Positions 1 to 7,491 of a stretch of DNA of 64,000 bases are shown in pieces; positions within the stretch are counted from its first letter, which is position 1, and every line of letters starts with the position of its first letter. The notes under the pieces are model-generated. The model made no database searches. It saw nothing but the letters and a program-made list of their open reading frames with translations, and had not been told where the DNA came from. Origin of the DNA: Arthrobacter sp. ISL-28. Lineage in GTDB: Bacteria; Actinomycetota; Actinomycetes; Actinomycetales; Micrococcaceae. The position numbers and the translations under genes are program-made. The DNA is taken from positions 22,903 to 86,902 of the forward strand of contig NZ_JAGGPJ010000002.1 in the NCBI RefSeq assembly GCF_018613875.1, written 5' to 3'.

Positions 1-566
1 AGCTGATGGCCAGGCTTGGCGTCTCACGCGGAACACTCCGCGAGGCGATCAAGGCCCTGGCCCACAGCGGCATGCTGGAGGTCCGCCGCGGGGACGGCAC
101 CTACGTCCGCGCCACGAGTGAGATGTCCGGCGCAGCCCGGCGCATGTACAAGGACCACACCGAGGAGCACATCCTCGAAGTCCGGGTCGGGCTGGACACC
201 CAGGCGGCCCGCCTGGCGGCCCGAAATGCAACGGCCGACGACGTCGCCGCCCTGCGCGCACTACTCGCCGATCGTGAGGCCTCATGGAACGCAGCCGACT
301 ACGCGGGCTGGGCCCGCGCCGACTGGGGCTTCCATGTACGGGTGGCGCAGGCTTCCGGCAACCCGCTGTTGCACGAGCTCTACGTCAGCTTCGGCGAGGT
401 CTTCCACAACGACCTCCTGAAGCAGCAGCCCCGCGCAGGTTTCGACGGGCTCCCGCACGAGGGCCACGGTGCGCTGGTGGACGCCATCGAAGCGCACGAC
501 GCCGACGCTGCCGTGGCCAGCGTGAACCGCAACCTCAACTCCTGCGCGGAGTGGCTCAAGGAATAG
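1..566 (+). CDS. GntR/FadR-family transcriptional regulator, 5' end cut by window
   Basis: Cytoplasmic DNA-binding regulator of the FadR/FCD type. The window begins inside the winged helix-turn-helix: the open frame already reads LMARLGVSRGTLREAI, the recognition helix, followed by the wing GDGTYVRA, so the true start lies upstream. About 187 residues are visible. The rest, from about residue 45, is an all-helical FCD ligand-binding domain with the usual D-x3-H (ADWGFH) and HEGH elements of the metal or acid site. The histidine normally found in the last helix reads N (SVNRNL). FCD regulators sense small carboxylic acids or sugar acids. The controlled gene is probably upstream of the window and nothing downstream suggests a target. 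The family is certain; the ligand is unknown. Confidence 0.93.
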   Translation, partial: LMARLGVSRGTLREAIKALAHSGMLEVRRGDGTYVRATSEMSGAARRMYKDHTEEHILEVRVGLDTQAARLAARNATADDVAALRALLADREASWNAADYAGWARADWGFHVRVAQASGNPLLHELYVSFGEVFHNDLLKQQPRAGFDGLPHEGHGALVDAIEAHDADAAVASVNRNLNSCAEWLKE

Positions 567-582
567 TGTCCCATTCCTGAGT

Positions 583-616
583 TACCCCCCGGCTGGGGGA
601 ACCCAGCGGAGGGGTA
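583..616 (+). terminator. Hairpin after the FadR-type gene
   Basis: An inverted repeat starts 17 bases after the stop codon. The left arm TACCCCCCGGCTGGG pairs with the right arm CCCAGCGGAGGGGTA around a GGAA loop, with one bulge. There is no clear T-run, so termination is inferred from position and stem strength. Confidence 0.5.
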
Positions 617-746
617 CCGGCGCCGTTTCATAGGGTTTTCCCAAGGTTTCTCCAAGCTTCCAGTTCGATGCTCACATCAGCGGTTTACCTCGCGGAGCAC
701 TCCGCCAGTCATGAGAAATAGTCCTTCAGGCAGTTGGAGGTAAACC

Positions 747-1145
747 ATGTCATTCAGTGCAGCGGCCGGCCGGGCGGCACCACGAAAAGCCCACAAATCT
801 TCCCGGGCGCTTCGTCGGCATCCTGCGTAGGCGCCGCGGCGGCCTGGGTGCTCGCCGTCATGCTGGGACTGTCCGTGGCACTCGAGGGCCCGCCCCGAGT
901 GCTCGCCCTGTCCGTCCACATTCTGGCGATGCTGGACCGTAGTGAAACTCGCTGCGGTCCTCGTGCTGATGCTGAACGGCATCATGCTGATTCCGCTGAT
1001 GCGGCGCCTGGTCGCCATGCCGCCGAGGACGAGTTTTGCCGCACTGCCCCCGGGCCGGCGTATCCACATGCTCCTGTGTCTGGGCCTCTCCCAGGCCTGC
1101 TGGTGGACGGCCATCATCGTCGGTTTCGTCAACGCCGAGTTCTGA
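747..1145 (+). pseudogene. Decayed membrane-protein gene with frame breaks and a probable internal deletion
   Basis: A start ATG with a good GGAGG upstream opens a frame (MSFSAAAGRAAPRK) that hits a stop after about 27 codons. The reading then continues in another frame as a hydrophobic helix (AAAAWVLAVMLGLSVAL) followed by VLALSVHILAML. It shifts back at about 940 to the original frame, reading VKLAAVLVLMLNGIMLIPLM and ending SQACWWTAIIVGFVNAEF. Each piece looks like a proper membrane segment, so this is read as one gene broken by two frame changes. The middle is shorter than a four- to five-helix membrane protein needs, so an internal deletion around 935-942 is likely. Alternative: a genuine 67-residue protein starting at GTG 942, which has no convincing ribosome-binding site. 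Confidence 0.5.
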
Positions 1146-1262
1146 CAGCTGCCCCGGGGTTTCACCATCACTCAAGACATCAGTAGGCTTACTATCTGAG
1201 AGGTGGCGGCAGGACAGGGAGTTCGTTGCTGCCCGCGCGCCCGCTGACGACTAGGAGTAACG

Positions 1263-2495
1263 ATGGCCCGAGCAGCACAAGCGTCCGATCAGCAAACACC
1301 CGGGCAGGCGTCCGGGAGGCAACCACCGGCAGAGCAGGTGCCCGGCCGGAAAGCACCGTCCCCGCACGACCGGCCGCCGCATGAACCACCGCATGAGCCG
1401 AAAGCACCCCGCGAACTCTGGGCTGACACTCTTGGCCATCTGGGTATCAGGTCGGCGCAGATCCTGCTGGTCCTGGCGGTCATCACCGTCTCCGCGTACG
1501 CCCTCCTGCAAATCAGGCTGCTCGTCATTCCGGTCCTGATCGCACTGATCCTGGCCGCAGCCATCGGCCCGTTCGTGAACATGCTTCGGCGGCGGGGCAT
1601 ACCCGGGGCTGTAGCCACCGGCATAGCCTTTGTGGCTTTGCTGCTGCTTCTGGCCGGAGTCACCACGGTGATTGTGATGTCCGTCCGCAGCCAGTGGAAC
1701 GAGCTGGTCCAGCAGGCCGCCTCGGGTCTTGATGAGCTCGAGAATTTCCTCCTCACCGGCCCCTTCCCGCTGGACCAGGAGCAGCTCAACCAGGCCCGGG
1801 AAGGCGTCATCCAGTTCGCCACAAGCAGCCAGGTCCGCTCGGGCGCACTCTCGGGCCTGTCGGTGGTCACCGAATTCCTCGCCGGCGCCACCCTCATGGC
1901 GGTGATCCTGTTCTTCTTCCTCAAGGACGGAGCGAAGATCTGGAACTTCCTCCTTCGGCCCTTCAGCGGCCGCCGCGAAGCCAAGCTCCGCCGGCTGGGA
2001 AGCCGCACCCTGGAAGTGCTGGGCGGCTATGTCCGCGGGACGGCCATTGTGGCACTGGTGGATATGGTGGCGATCGGCGCCGCCCTGCTGATCATGCAGG
2101 TGCCGCTCGCCATCCCGCTTGCCATCATCGTTTTCATGGGCGCGTTCATCCCGCTGGTGGGTGCCACCGTGGCGGGAATCCTGGCCGCACTCGTGGCCCT
2201 TGTAGCCAATGGTCCGGTGGTCGCCCTGATCGTGGTTGCCGTGGTAATTGCCGTGAACCAACTGGAAGGCGACCTGCTGCAGCCGATCGTCATGGGCAAG
2301 GCCGTCCAGCTCCATGCCCTCGTCATCCTGATGGCCCTGACCGCCGGCACCATCCTCGCCGGAATCATCGGTGCCGTCCTGTCAGTACCCATCGCGGCCG
2401 TCGTCTGGGCCGTGATCCAGGTCTGGACAGCGGAGGATCCAAACCTGGAACCGATGAATCCCCATCTCCCGCCGGCGAACAGCCAGCCTGCCTAG
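1263..2495 (+). CDS. AI-2E family transporter
   Basis: Polytopic inner-membrane protein of the AI-2E/PerM family, 410 residues, near the usual 350-400 plus an N-terminal tail. Family members export autoinducer-2 or act in ion and proton exchange; the substrate cannot be read from sequence. The first 45 residues are a Pro/Gln/His-rich cytoplasmic tail. Paired helices follow (VLAVITVSAYALLQIRLLVI, about 76-105, and the 120-145 region). A soluble stretch comes next, then a C-terminal bundle with PLAIPLAIIVFMGAFIPLVG and the typical GNLLQP-like motif, here GDLLQPIVMGK. AGGAG six bases before the ATG supports the start. It lies alone between the decayed gene and a terminator. A short AGTAGGCTTACTAT element at 1184-1197 lies in its leader. 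Confidence 0.9.
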   Translation: MARAAQASDQQTPGQASGRQPPAEQVPGRKAPSPHDRPPHEPPHEPKAPRELWADTLGHLGIRSAQILLVLAVITVSAYALLQIRLLVIPVLIALILAAAIGPFVNMLRRRGIPGAVATGIAFVALLLLLAGVTTVIVMSVRSQWNELVQQAASGLDELENFLLTGPFPLDQEQLNQAREGVIQFATSSQVRSGALSGLSVVTEFLAGATLMAVILFFFLKDGAKIWNFLLRPFSGRREAKLRRLGSRTLEVLGGYVRGTAIVALVDMVAIGAALLIMQVPLAIPLAIIVFMGAFIPLVGATVAGILAALVALVANGPVVALIVVAVVIAVNQLEGDLLQPIVMGKAVQLHALVILMALTAGTILAGIIGAVLSVPIAAVVWAVIQVWTAEDPNLEPMNPHLPPANSQPA

Positions 2496-2547
2496 CGGCT
2501 CGCGAGGCGTCGCTGCCGTTGAAACTGCAAGCGTCCTCCACATCACA

Positions 2548-2578
2548 ACGGCCGGGTCCGCGCTGGAGACCCGGCCGT
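2548..2578. terminator. Hairpin between convergent genes
   Basis: A perfect 11-bp stem (ACGGCCGGGTC at 2548-2558, GACCCGGCCGT at 2568-2578) with a 9-base loop sits between the convergent AI-2E gene and the following minus-strand gene. It could serve both. The T-rich tail is poor (CGTCGTCGG). Confidence 0.6.
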
Positions 2579-2627
2579 CGTCGTCGGTAATGGCTTCTGA
2601 AGCCGGCTGCGGAAGCTGACTTCGAAA

Positions 2628-3167
2628 CTACCGGTCGCGGAGGCCCATGAAAACGTTCTTGGGCCGCTGCATCTCACCGTGCTTGGCGCCCAGCACGATG
2701 ACCCAGGCCGCAAATGCCGGAATGGCCCACTGCAGCACCTTCAGCTGCTTCTGCGCCGCCTGCAGCTTGTCGGACGCTCCGGACCGCGGCTCCGTGGCAC
2801 CCTCCGCTCCCTCGTCGGCGAGCTTGTCCACCTTCTTCCCGAGGGCTCCCGCGTACAGGGTGGCCGCGGCACCGGCAAGGGTGACAGCCGTTTTGTAGAC
2901 GGTGTCGGCAGCCACACCGTCCTGCTTGGCGATCCGCTCCTTGTTCTCCCACGCTATCGCCAGGTCCGCAATAAGGTGCGTGGCAAAGGCTGCGGTCTGA
3001 ACAGGAGCCCATTTCATCCAGCCACGGCTTGACAGCCGGGTGCGTTCTGCGGGGTCTTTGGCTTCCGCCGCAGCTCCATTGAGGCCGATGGCGCCCATCA
3101 GCGACCCGCCGAACCACGCAGCGGCCGTCAGATCGTGGATGGAACGTGCCAGAAGATTTCCTGCCAT
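2628..3167 (-). CDS. Hypothetical membrane-associated protein, 179 residues
   Basis: Family not recognised beyond being common in Arthrobacter-type genomes. The frame stays open far upstream, but the start MAGNLLARSIHDLTAAAWFG is preferred because AGGAAG lies about 8 bases before this ATG and the upstream part looks non-coding. Moderately hydrophobic segments occur at about residues 15-35 (AAAWFGGSLMGAIGLNGAA), 85-108 (TAVTLAGAAATLYAGALG) and 143-160 (LQWAIPAFAAWVIVLGAKHG). An acidic, Ser/Gly-containing loop separates the last two. It is divergent from the small gene at 3345, and a TAAGCACACTTACTAA motif lies between them, suggesting shared control. Confidence 0.75.
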   Translation of the reverse strand: MAGNLLARSIHDLTAAAWFGGSLMGAIGLNGAAAEAKDPAERTRLSSRGWMKWAPVQTAAFATHLIADLAIAWENKERIAKQDGVAADTVYKTAVTLAGAAATLYAGALGKKVDKLADEGAEGATEPRSGASDKLQAAQKQLKVLQWAIPAFAAWVIVLGAKHGEMQRPKNVFMGLRDR

Positions 3168-3279
3168 GATGCGCTTCCTAACGTAGAGATCGAAACCGTG
3201 AATGATGGAAAAGATGGCTTTCCGCCCCCGGGATCTCCCCGTGGACGGCAGCCGAACCAAAGTCATGGTGCGGATATGA

Positions 3280-3295
3280 TAAGCACACTTACTAA
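3280..3295. promoter_or_regulatory. Candidate operator shared with the glgX upstream region
   Basis: TAAGCACACTTACTAA lies between two divergent genes, 113 bases from one start and 50 from the other. Its reverse complement recurs as a 15-base exact match at 49156-49170, upstream of glgX. The element is a near-palindrome (AGTAAG, four bases, CTTAGT in the glgX copy). The match is directly seen; a regulatory role is inferred. Confidence 0.45.
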
Positions 3296-3344
3296 TATTA
3301 CGGTAGCCCGTAACAGCACTGTCTTTGTGCGTAAAATCAACGCC

Positions 3345-3635
3345 ATGGACGCAACGGGAACACTTTTCGGCTGGGCCTTCGGCGACTCTGAGCGCGAGGA
3401 CGATCAGGAGTACCTGGACGGGCTCCGGAGTGAAGCCCTGGCGAATGCCCGCCAGGCCGCCGAGTCGCGGGGGTTTGGGGTGGAGCCCGGTTCGGAAGTC
3501 TTTACCATCCTGAGCGCAGGTGAGACCTTGGTGGATATCGACACGGCGCCGGACGACCTCGTGGTCCGCTGCACGGTGAAACTCACCGGCGAGGGAGCCG
3601 ACAGGATCCACGCCGAGGGACCAATGAACGGCTAA
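3345..3635 (+). CDS. Small hypothetical acidic protein, 96 residues
   Basis: No family recognised. The chosen start MDATGTLFGWAFGDS is the first ATG after the operator-like motif; the frame is open further upstream but that part does not look coding. The protein is soluble and acidic, with a central helical stretch (YLDGLRSEALANARQAAESRG) and a C-terminal half that looks like beta strands (SEVFTILSAGETLVDIDTAPDDLVVRCTVKLTG). It ends 7 bases before the DUF1206 gene, so the two are probably co-transcribed. Ribosome-binding site is weak, so the start is moderately certain. Confidence 0.65.
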   Translation: MDATGTLFGWAFGDSEREDDQEYLDGLRSEALANARQAAESRGFGVEPGSEVFTILSAGETLVDIDTAPDDLVVRCTVKLTGEGADRIHAEGPMNG

Positions 3636-3642
3636 CGCCGCC

Positions 3643-4470
3643 ATGACAGATAACGCAAACCCGCTCGGCGAAGCAGCCGACGCCGCAGAGGCGGCGTCGA
3701 ATACCAAGGCGCTTGACGTCGTCGCGCGGTCAGGATTTGCCGTCGTGGCGCTGCTCCACATCGTGATCGGCGCCATCGCGATCGCACTGGCGCTGGGCCA
3801 CCCCGGGGAGGCCGAACCCACCGGCGCGATCGAGCAGCTGGCTGCCAATCCCGGGGGGCCCGCCCTCATGTGGGGAGGCATGATTTCCTGCATCGGCCTC
3901 GCACTCTGGCAGTTGAGCGATGCGACGCTCCGGGCCCGCCACCTGCCCAAGAAGGAAAGAATCGGCAAGCACATCTCCTCGGGATTTTTGGCGGTTGCCT
4001 ACGGCAGCGTGGGATTGAGCTTTGGCGGCTTCGCCGTGGGGTTGCGCGGCGATTCCAGCAAGTCGACCAGGGACATCAGCGCCGCCCTCCTCAGAGCCCC
4101 GTTTGGCACGGTGGTGCTGAGCACGATAGGCCTCACCATCATGGGCGTGGGTGTCTACTTCATCCTGAAGGGGCTCCGGCGGGGGTTCAAGGAAGAGCTC
4201 TTCGAATTTGACGGCACGCGGCAGGGAAGAATCATCGACTCCCTCGGAGTGACGGGCCATGTGGCGAAAGGCATCGCGCTGCTCCTTACCGGACTCCTGT
4301 TCGTGATCGCTGCCGCCAAGCACAGCCCGGAAGAATCCACCGGCCTGGACGGGAGCCTCAAAGCCCTGCGCGACCACCCCTACGGGCCATACCTGCTCCT
4401 GGCCATCGGTGCGGGCTTCGTTTGCTACGGCATTTTTGCCCTGGTCAGGTCCAGGTTTGGCAGGATGTGA
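3643..4470 (+). CDS. DUF1206 domain-containing membrane protein
   Basis: Integral membrane protein of 275 residues with the three tandem two-helix repeats that define DUF1206. Repeat one has helices near 28-50 (VVARSGFAVVALLHIVIGAIAIAL) and 73-92. Repeat two has helices near 112-135 and 153-175 (TVVLSTIGLTIMGVGVYFILKG). Repeat three has helices near 200-225 (VTGHVAKGIALLLTGLLFVIAAA) and 247-268 (LLLAIGAGFVCYGIFALVRSRF). Each repeat carries a helix-start motif of the ARSGF / GHVAKG type. The molecular function of the family is unknown. It follows the small acidic gene by 7 bases and precedes the phosphodiesterase-like gene by 20 bases, suggesting one transcription unit. Start MTDNANPLG has no strong ribosome-binding site and may be coupled to the gene before. 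Confidence 0.9.
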   Translation: MTDNANPLGEAADAAEAASNTKALDVVARSGFAVVALLHIVIGAIAIALALGHPGEAEPTGAIEQLAANPGGPALMWGGMISCIGLALWQLSDATLRARHLPKKERIGKHISSGFLAVAYGSVGLSFGGFAVGLRGDSSKSTRDISAALLRAPFGTVVLSTIGLTIMGVGVYFILKGLRRGFKEELFEFDGTRQGRIIDSLGVTGHVAKGIALLLTGLLFVIAAAKHSPEESTGLDGSLKALRDHPYGPYLLLAIGAGFVCYGIFALVRSRFGRM

Positions 4471-4490
4471 CCCCACAGAGGAGGGTTCGT

Positions 4491-5828
4491 ATGATGCAAT
4501 CACCCAGGCTCGCCGGCCAGGGAACGGAGCTGGCCGGGCAGGCCTTCGCCGCCGTCTTCAAGGCGATCAAGGCCGTTCGTCCAGTCCGCCCGATTCATCC
4601 GAGCGGTCTCGGCCTGGTCGGCGAACTGACGAGGCACGGGATGGAGGACCGGGCCGTCGCCGGGATGCCGGGTGCGCGGAGCGGAATCAGCTGGCTCGAT
4701 ACTGCCGGATCTGACCAGGTGCAGGCGCGTTTCTCCCGCTCGGTCGGCCTGCCGGCAGCGCTCCCGGACATCCTCGGCCTCGCCCTGGGCATCGGTTCCG
4801 GTGGTGGTGCCGGTGCCGGAGGCATGGCCGCCAGTTCCGAGATCGGGGCCGATGCCGGTGCCGATGCCGAAGGCACGGCGGGAAGGCAGCGGGCGGACAT
4901 CCTGTTCGCGTCCACCGGCTGGGGTTTTCCAGCGCGGTTCCTGCTCCTGCCAAAGATCGACGTCGGCGCGGCCAAGTTCACCACGCTCATGCCGTACAAG
5001 GGAGCAGACGGTCCGGTCCTGCTGGGGCTGCGAACGCTGTCGCTGCCGCCCGCTGCCACGGGCCGCGCTGAAACCGGCGGGGACTTCAAGAACGCACTGG
5101 GGACGGGCGAGTGGGTCCTCGCGCTGTCTTTCGCGACTCCCACCCGCCGGTGGATCCACGCCGGAACGCTGAGGTTGAGGGCCGCTCCGGGGCCGGAGGA
5201 TCTGCCGACGCGCTTCGACCCGCTCGAACACCCGCTGCCGGGGGCCGGCACGTACCCGTGGACGCGGCGGCTCAGGGAATATTCGTACCGCGTCGCCCGG
5301 GGACCGGCACCAGGAAAGCCTGCGCGGCGGCGGGCCGGCTCGGCTTCCAACCTTCAGCGTTCCGCGCGGCCGACAGAGAGGACATCCATGTCCACCGTTA
5401 CGCAGGTCTTCAATTCCCCGGCTCCGGACGTCTGGAAGGTGATTGCCGACGGCTGGCTGTACTCCGGCTGGGTGGTCGGTGCCTCAAGGATCCGCGCCGT
5501 GGACGCGCACTGGCCGGAAGTCGACGCGCGGCTCCATCATTCCGTGGGCGCCTGGCCCCTCGTCGTCGACGATTCCACCAAGGTCGCTGCCGTTGATCCG
5601 GGCAAGTCGCTGGAACTGATCGCACGCGGATGGCCAGTGGGCGAAGCCAAGGTGGTCATCACCCTGGAGGACCTGGGTTCCCGGTGCCGGGTAACAATCG
5701 CCGAAGACGCTGTCCGCGGCCCTGGATTCGCCGTGCCGAAGGCGTTGAGGGATCCGGCCATCAGCATCCGCAACCGTGAAACGCTGAAGCGGCTTGAGCT
5801 CATGGCCGCAGGCGGGGCAGGCCGCTAG
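4491..5828 (+). CDS. Phosphodiesterase-like protein fused in frame to SRPBCC protein
   Basis: One open frame covers two modules. Residues 1-about 290, starting MMQSPRLAGQGTELAGQAF with a GAGGAGGG ribosome-binding site, resemble actinobacterial proteins annotated as phosphodiesterases (motifs ARFSRSVGLP, DILFASTGWGFPARFLLLPK, FTTLMPYKG, TRFDPLEHPLPGAGTYPWTRRLRE). A Gly/Ala-rich insert lies near 100-130. Residues 300-445 (MSTVTQVFNSPAPDVWKVI to the end) are an SRPBCC/polyketide-cyclase fold protein, a family that binds hydrophobic ligands. No stop separates them, yet an ATG at 5388 preceded by GAGAGGA offers a perfect independent start. The cell may therefore make a fusion, a separate 146-residue SRPBCC protein, or both. 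Two genes in the same frame with a lost stop is the simplest reading. Catalytic activity of the first module is an inference from similarity. Confidence 0.75.
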   Translation: MMQSPRLAGQGTELAGQAFAAVFKAIKAVRPVRPIHPSGLGLVGELTRHGMEDRAVAGMPGARSGISWLDTAGSDQVQARFSRSVGLPAALPDILGLALGIGSGGGAGAGGMAASSEIGADAGADAEGTAGRQRADILFASTGWGFPARFLLLPKIDVGAAKFTTLMPYKGADGPVLLGLRTLSLPPAATGRAETGGDFKNALGTGEWVLALSFATPTRRWIHAGTLRLRAAPGPEDLPTRFDPLEHPLPGAGTYPWTRRLREYSYRVARGPAPGKPARRRAGSASNLQRSARPTERTSMSTVTQVFNSPAPDVWKVIADGWLYSGWVVGASRIRAVDAHWPEVDARLHHSVGAWPLVVDDSTKVAAVDPGKSLELIARGWPVGEAKVVITLEDLGSRCRVTIAEDAVRGPGFAVPKALRDPAISIRNRETLKRLELMAAGGAGR

Positions 5829-5833
5829 ACAAA

Positions 5834-5898
5834 GCAACGCGGGGTCACTTCCCGCCCAATAATCCGTGTGGAGTGGGCGCGGAGTGACCCCGCGTTGC
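5834..5898. terminator. Long hairpin between convergent genes
   Basis: A perfect 16-base inverted repeat (GCAACGCGGGGTCACT at 5834-5849, AGTGACCCCGCGTTGC at 5883-5898) encloses a second short stem (CGCCCA/TGGGCG). It sits between the SRPBCC stop and the stop of the oppositely oriented reductase. A bidirectional terminator is the likely role, although no T-run is present. Confidence 0.65.
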
Positions 5899-5923
5899 GG
5901 TGCAGCTGCGGTGGAACCAGGAG

Positions 5924-7390
5924 CTAGACGCTTGCGGCAACCCCATCGCGGGAGATGGAGACCATGTCCTCGCGCGGCACGACCTTGATGCGCTCACGCT
6001 TGACCTCGACGCCGTGCGAACCGCCAGCAGCGGTGGCCTCGGCGCCCAGGGCGAGCTCGTGTGCGTCCAGAGCCAGCCAGCCTTCCCAGCTGGTGTACTC
6101 CACGCCGCGGCTTTCGAGCAGGTCGATGATGGCGCTGGCGGCCGGTGCCTCGGCAGCCGGCAGGTTCTCGCGGTCTTCCAGCAGGTACGTCACGGTCTCG
6201 AGGGCGTCACCCTTGGTGTGGCCGATCAGGCCGACGGGTCCGCGCTTGATCCAGCCCGTGGCGTAGATGCCCGGAACATGCTCGCCGGATGCATCCAGTA
6301 CCCGGCCGCCGGCGTTCGGGATGACGCCCTTCTTGTGGTCGAACTCGATCTCCGGCAGGGCGGAACCGAAGTAGCCGACCGCACGGTACACGGCCTGAAC
6401 CGGGTAGTCGATGTACTCGCCGGTGCCGCGGGCGTTGCCCGTGCCGTCCAGCTCGGTGCGTTCAAACTTAATGCCGCTGACGCGCCCGGGGTTCGCGGCG
6501 TCGTCATAAATCTCCACCGGGCTGTGCAGGAAGTGCAGGTGCAGGCGGCGGGAGGCCTTGAGCTCGGAAACGTCCTCAGGCTGCTCGGCGATCCAGTTGG
6601 TGAGCGTGCCGACCATGGTCTTGATCTGGTTGTTGCTCTGGATCTGGCGGTCCGATTCCTCGTCGAACTCGAAGTCCTCCGGGTACAGGATGATGTCCAC
6701 GTCCTTGGAGTGGGACAGCTCGCGGAGCTCCAGCGGGGTGAACTTCACCTGGGCCGGGCCGCGGCGGCCGAACACATGGACGTCCGTGACGGGCGAGGAC
6801 TTCAGGCCGGCATAGACGTTGTCCGGGATCTCGGAGACGAGCAGGTCGTCAGCGTGCTTGGACAGGACGCGGGCCACGTCCAGCGCCACGTTGCCGTTGC
6901 CGATCACGGCGATTTCCTTGGCCTCCAGCGGCCATTCGCGGGAGACGTCCGGGTGGCCGTCGTACCAGGAGACGAAGTCAGCGCCGCCGAAGGAACCCTC
7001 AAGCTCGATGCCGGGGATGTTCAGGTCTGCGTCCTTGATGGCGCCGGTGGCGAAGATGACGGCGTCGTAATGGGTGCGCAGATCCTCGATGGAGAGGTCC
7101 GTGCCATAGTCCACGTTGCCGAAGAAGCGGATGTCTCCCCGGTCCAGGACCTTGTGCAGGGCGTTGACGATGCCCTTGATGCGCGGGTGGTCCGGAGCAA
7201 CGCCGTAGCGGATCAGGCCGTAGGGCGCCGGGTAGCGGTCAAAGAGGTCGATGCTCACGGTCAGCTCGCCGCTCTTGACGGCCTCGCTCTTGGTGAGGAT
7301 GTCCGCAGCGTAGACGCCGGCCGGGCCGGAGCCGATGACGGCCACTCGCAACGGGCGGGCAGCGGTTCCTACGGTGGTGCTGATTGACAC
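5924..7390 (-). CDS. fprA: Ferredoxin-NADP+ reductase, FprA type
   Basis: FAD-dependent oxidoreductase of about 488 residues, like mycobacterial FprA and adrenodoxin reductase. It passes electrons between NADPH and ferredoxin in the cytoplasm. The N-terminal FAD motif is VAVIGSGPAGVYAADIL (about 17-33), with DRYPAPYGLIRYGVAPDHP next. The NADPH-binding motif is VIGNGNVALDVARVL in mid-protein, and the late FAD signature reads IYATGWIKRGPVGLIGHTKGDA. The GTG start is preferred over upstream ATG because AGGA lies 9 bases before GTG and residues before it look non-coding. It lies downstream of cysG on the same strand, separated by a palindrome. Since sulfite reductase here is of the ferredoxin-dependent type, supplying electrons to it is a reasonable inference. 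Confidence 0.92.
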   Translation of the reverse strand: MSISTTVGTAARPLRVAVIGSGPAGVYAADILTKSEAVKSGELTVSIDLFDRYPAPYGLIRYGVAPDHPRIKGIVNALHKVLDRGDIRFFGNVDYGTDLSIEDLRTHYDAVIFATGAIKDADLNIPGIELEGSFGGADFVSWYDGHPDVSREWPLEAKEIAVIGNGNVALDVARVLSKHADDLLVSEIPDNVYAGLKSSPVTDVHVFGRRGPAQVKFTPLELRELSHSKDVDIILYPEDFEFDEESDRQIQSNNQIKTMVGTLTNWIAEQPEDVSELKASRRLHLHFLHSPVEIYDDAANPGRVSGIKFERTELDGTGNARGTGEYIDYPVQAVYRAVGYFGSALPEIEFDHKKGVIPNAGGRVLDASGEHVPGIYATGWIKRGPVGLIGHTKGDALETVTYLLEDRENLPAAEAPAASAIIDLLESRGVEYTSWEGWLALDAHELALGAEATAAGGSHGVEVKRERIKVVPREDMVSISRDGVAASV

Positions 7391-7416
7391 GGCTGTGTTC
7401 CTTTTCTTCGGTCCCG

Positions 7417-7483
7417 CCCAACCAGGTAGCAGCAGGCGTCGTTGTGACGGCTCAGAACGGCGTCTGCTGCTACCCAGTTGGGG
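7417..7483. repeat. Imperfect palindrome between cysG and the reductase
   Basis: A 67-base palindrome. The outer arms are CCCAAC and GTTGGG. The inner arms are GGTAGCAGCAGGCGTCGTT (7425-7443) and a 17-of-19 match to its complement at 7456-7474, around a 12-base loop. The left arm CCCAACCAGGTAGC recurs exactly at 48008-48021 after another gene. The structure may act as a terminator, processing site or REP-like element. Confidence 0.7.
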
Positions 7484-7491
7484 CACGGGGG

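Noticed and set aside
2628..3974. 448-residue minus-strand frame covering DUF1206 region
   Set aside because: Only the part from MAGNLLARS on is plausible; the rest is antisense to clear plus-strand genes with good motifs.
5900..7387. Long plus-strand open frame antisense to fprA
   Set aside because: GC-rich shadow of the reductase. The minus-strand protein has clear FAD and NADPH motifs, the plus frame has none.
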